From Bacteroidaceae bacterium (lineage in GTDB: Bacteria; Bacteroidota; Bacteroidia; Bacteroidales; Muribaculaceae): 64,000 nucleotides of DNA. Below are positions 62,963-64,000 of the stretch, piece by piece. The stretch spans positions 1 to 64,000 of the forward strand of contig JAETNO010000007.1 in NCBI GenBank assembly GCA_021768245.1. The letters run 5' to 3'. Each line of letters starts with the position of its first letter. Positions within the stretch are counted from its first letter, which is position 1. The position numbers were made by a program, and so were the translations under genes. The notes under the pieces are model-generated. The model was given only the letters and a program-made list of their open reading frames with translations. It was not told the origin of the DNA and ran no database searches.

Positions 62963-63234
62963 TTCGATAGCTTTTTCCTCAATACGATACTCGGTTGAAA
63001 ATCCATGGTGATTACAGGGGGGTACAGCATACGCTTTCCGTTCGTCTCATCGGAAGCCACATGTTCTTCCGTCTTCTCCGACTTGAAAGTTCCAAACCCC
63101 GGCACGGCTATTGAATCAAGCTCTGAGCCACATTCTTTAAACACTCTGCACAATCCCTCAACAAGGGTGTTGACCTCGGTTGTCTCACGGTTGAGCATCT
63201 TACCGAGTTTTGTTATAAACGCTTTATTGTCCAC
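62959..63234 (-). CDS. Small HU-family DNA-binding protein
   Basis: 91 residues from a GTG start. The HU fold is seen in FITKLGKMLNRETTEVNTLVEGL and the SIAVPGFGTFKSEKTEEHV arm region. It is divergent from classical HU and could pair with the HU domain of the next protein, with which it shares a 4-bp stop/start overlap. It lies 3 bp after the GT2 stop codon. Confidence 0.85.
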   Translation of the reverse strand: MDNKAFITKLGKMLNRETTEVNTLVEGLCRVFKECGSELDSIAVPGFGTFKSEKTEEHVASDETNGKRMLYPPVITMDFQPSIVLRKKLSK

Positions 63235-63237
63235 TTA

Positions 63238-64000
63238 TCAATCAAATAATATGTCGCGAATAGCATATCGCGGACGATGTTTAACTTCAATGAAAATTTT
63301 ACCGATATATTCACCCACTATGCCGATAGCTATGAGAATCAAGCTGCCCAAAAACCATATGGAAAGTATAAGGGAAGCCCAGCCTGCTTCAAGAGTATCG
63401 GAACATAGGATTGAGATTATTACATAAATGGCCACAAACACATCGAGTAGAAGCAAAATCAATCCTGTGAAAAATACCATCCTCATAGGTCTTGCAGAGA
63501 ACGATGTGATGCCGTCAATTGAAAATGCAAGCATCTTCGAAAGTGGATATTTTGATTCGCCTGCCGCACGTTCATGACGGTCATACGTAACTATATCATT
63601 CTTCAGCCCTATCTGTGGGATGATTCCTCGCAGGAATAAATTGGATTCATCATATTCCGACAGCAGATTCAGGGCTCGCACGCTCATCAGACGATAATCG
63701 GCATGATTCGGGATAGCTTCTACTCCCATTGTTTTCTGGAATGAATAGAAAGCCTTAGCGGTGGTACGCTTGAACCATGTGTCAGTGTCACGCCTGGCCC
63801 TCATTCCATAAACTATCTCGGTTCCATCGTTGAATTTCTTTACCATCTCGACAATCGCTTCAGGATCATCCTGTAAGTCCGCATCAATGGAGATAGCCGC
63901 ATCACAATAATCCTTGGCGGTCATTAGGCCGGCCAATAGTGCATATTGATGCCCTCGGTTATGAGCGAGGGATATGCCTTTGACACGACTGTCCGATAGG
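63238..64000 (-). CDS. Family 2 glycosyltransferase, GtrB/DPM1-like (N-terminus outside window)
   Basis: Partial: the frame is open to the window edge, so the true start lies beyond 64000. The visible part begins within NRGHQYALLAGL and has SIDADLQDDPE, the DxD-containing metal site of dolichyl-phosphate-mannose/GtrB-type enzymes. It continues with NHADYRLM and LFLRGI, then ends with two membrane helices (about 145-170 and 183-210 of the visible part). Such enzymes load a sugar onto undecaprenyl phosphate. An apparent start at 63936 is only an internal TTG. Confidence 0.88.
   Translation of the reverse strand, partial: LSDSRVKGISLAHNRGHQYALLAGLMTAKDYCDAAISIDADLQDDPEAIVEMVKKFNDGTEIVYGMRARRDTDTWFKRTTAKAFYSFQKTMGVEAIPNHADYRLMSVRALNLLSEYDESNLFLRGIIPQIGLKNDIVTYDRHERAAGESKYPLSKMLAFSIDGITSFSARPMRMVFFTGLILLLLDVFVAIYVIISILCSDTLEAGWASLILSIWFLGSLILIAIGIVGEYIGKIFIEVKHRPRYAIRDILFD

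Noticed and set aside
62340..63011. Plus-strand frame of 223 codons rich in Ser, Val and Ile
   Set aside because: Antisense to the acidic Glu/Thr linker of the HU-LysM gene, with no start signal or family match.
63934..63936. TTG as the start of the GT2 gene
   Set aside because: The frame continues upstream to the window edge with conserved GT2 residues (NRGHQYALLAGL), so this is an internal Leu.
1..64000. CRISPR array, prophage or insertion sequence
   Set aside because: No spaced direct repeats, transposase, integrase or phage structural genes were found; the only repeats are coding low-complexity tracts and short regulatory repeats.

Overview
This 64 kb window reads as chromosome from the phylum Bacteroidota, order Bacteroidales, most likely a gut lineage such as Muribaculaceae or a Bacteroides relative. 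The order-level call rests on repeated Bacteroidetes -7 boxes (TAnnTTTG, often with TTG 20 bp upstream), the absence of obvious Shine-Dalgarno sequences, a complete Bat aerotolerance operon, a DUF3332 lipoprotein and many SPII-type lipoproteins. The family is inference; no 16S rRNA gene is present. Almost all sequence is coding. I see no insertion sequence, prophage, CRISPR array or obvious genomic island.

Layout. 1-420: tRNA-Lys with its own promoter and terminator. 420-2950: DUF115-like protein, secreted histidine phosphatase of the MINPP type, small TPR protein. 2969-9424: ABC-F ATPase, His-rich COG0523 GTPase, FolB, two membrane proteins (GT2 and DUF6056-like). 9514-13336: non-catalytic M16 subunit and NlpC/P60 lipoprotein divergent from an HtrA/DegP protease. 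13437-20773: probable transcript murB-murA-rel-lipoprotein-yihY-ridA, read right to left and closed by a strong terminator. 20972-24881: Dabb protein, HAD hydrolase, anaerobic ribonucleotide reductase nrdD-nrdG. 24882-27878: MlaF/MlaE-type lipid transporter pair and hisS. 28029-30269: nfo and a sugar MFS transporter. 30362-36167: probable lysC-lysA-OPT-MATE transcript. 36293-39151: large TPR protein divergent from a VanX-like dipeptidase lipoprotein. 39262-44490: prfC, glnA, ligA. 44515-44980: RNase P RNA. 45065-52801: priA, VanZ-like, DUF3332, mltF, purM, universal stress protein, small HTH protein. 53025-61420: moxR-DUF58-(TM protein)-batA-batB-batC-batD-batE. 61583-64000: a HU-domain/transmembrane/LysM protein, a small HU protein, and a GT2 glycosyltransferase cut by the window end.

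Themes. Envelope genes dominate: MurA/MurB make the UDP-MurNAc precursor; NlpC/P60, VanX-like, MltF and HtrA remodel or guard the wall and periplasm; LysA/LysC supply diaminopimelate and lysine. Redox and anaerobic life are represented by NrdD/NrdG and the Bat operon. The observations most worth a second look are the HU-TM-LysM protein that could tie nucleoid to peptidoglycan, a Rel protein whose hydrolase site is destroyed, a MurA with Asp in place of the fosfomycin-target Cys, an M16 protein that has lost HxxEH, a 20-bp-phased direct repeat between the divergent nlpC-like and htrA genes, and two lipoprotein genes whose -7 box sits exactly 4 nt before the ATG.
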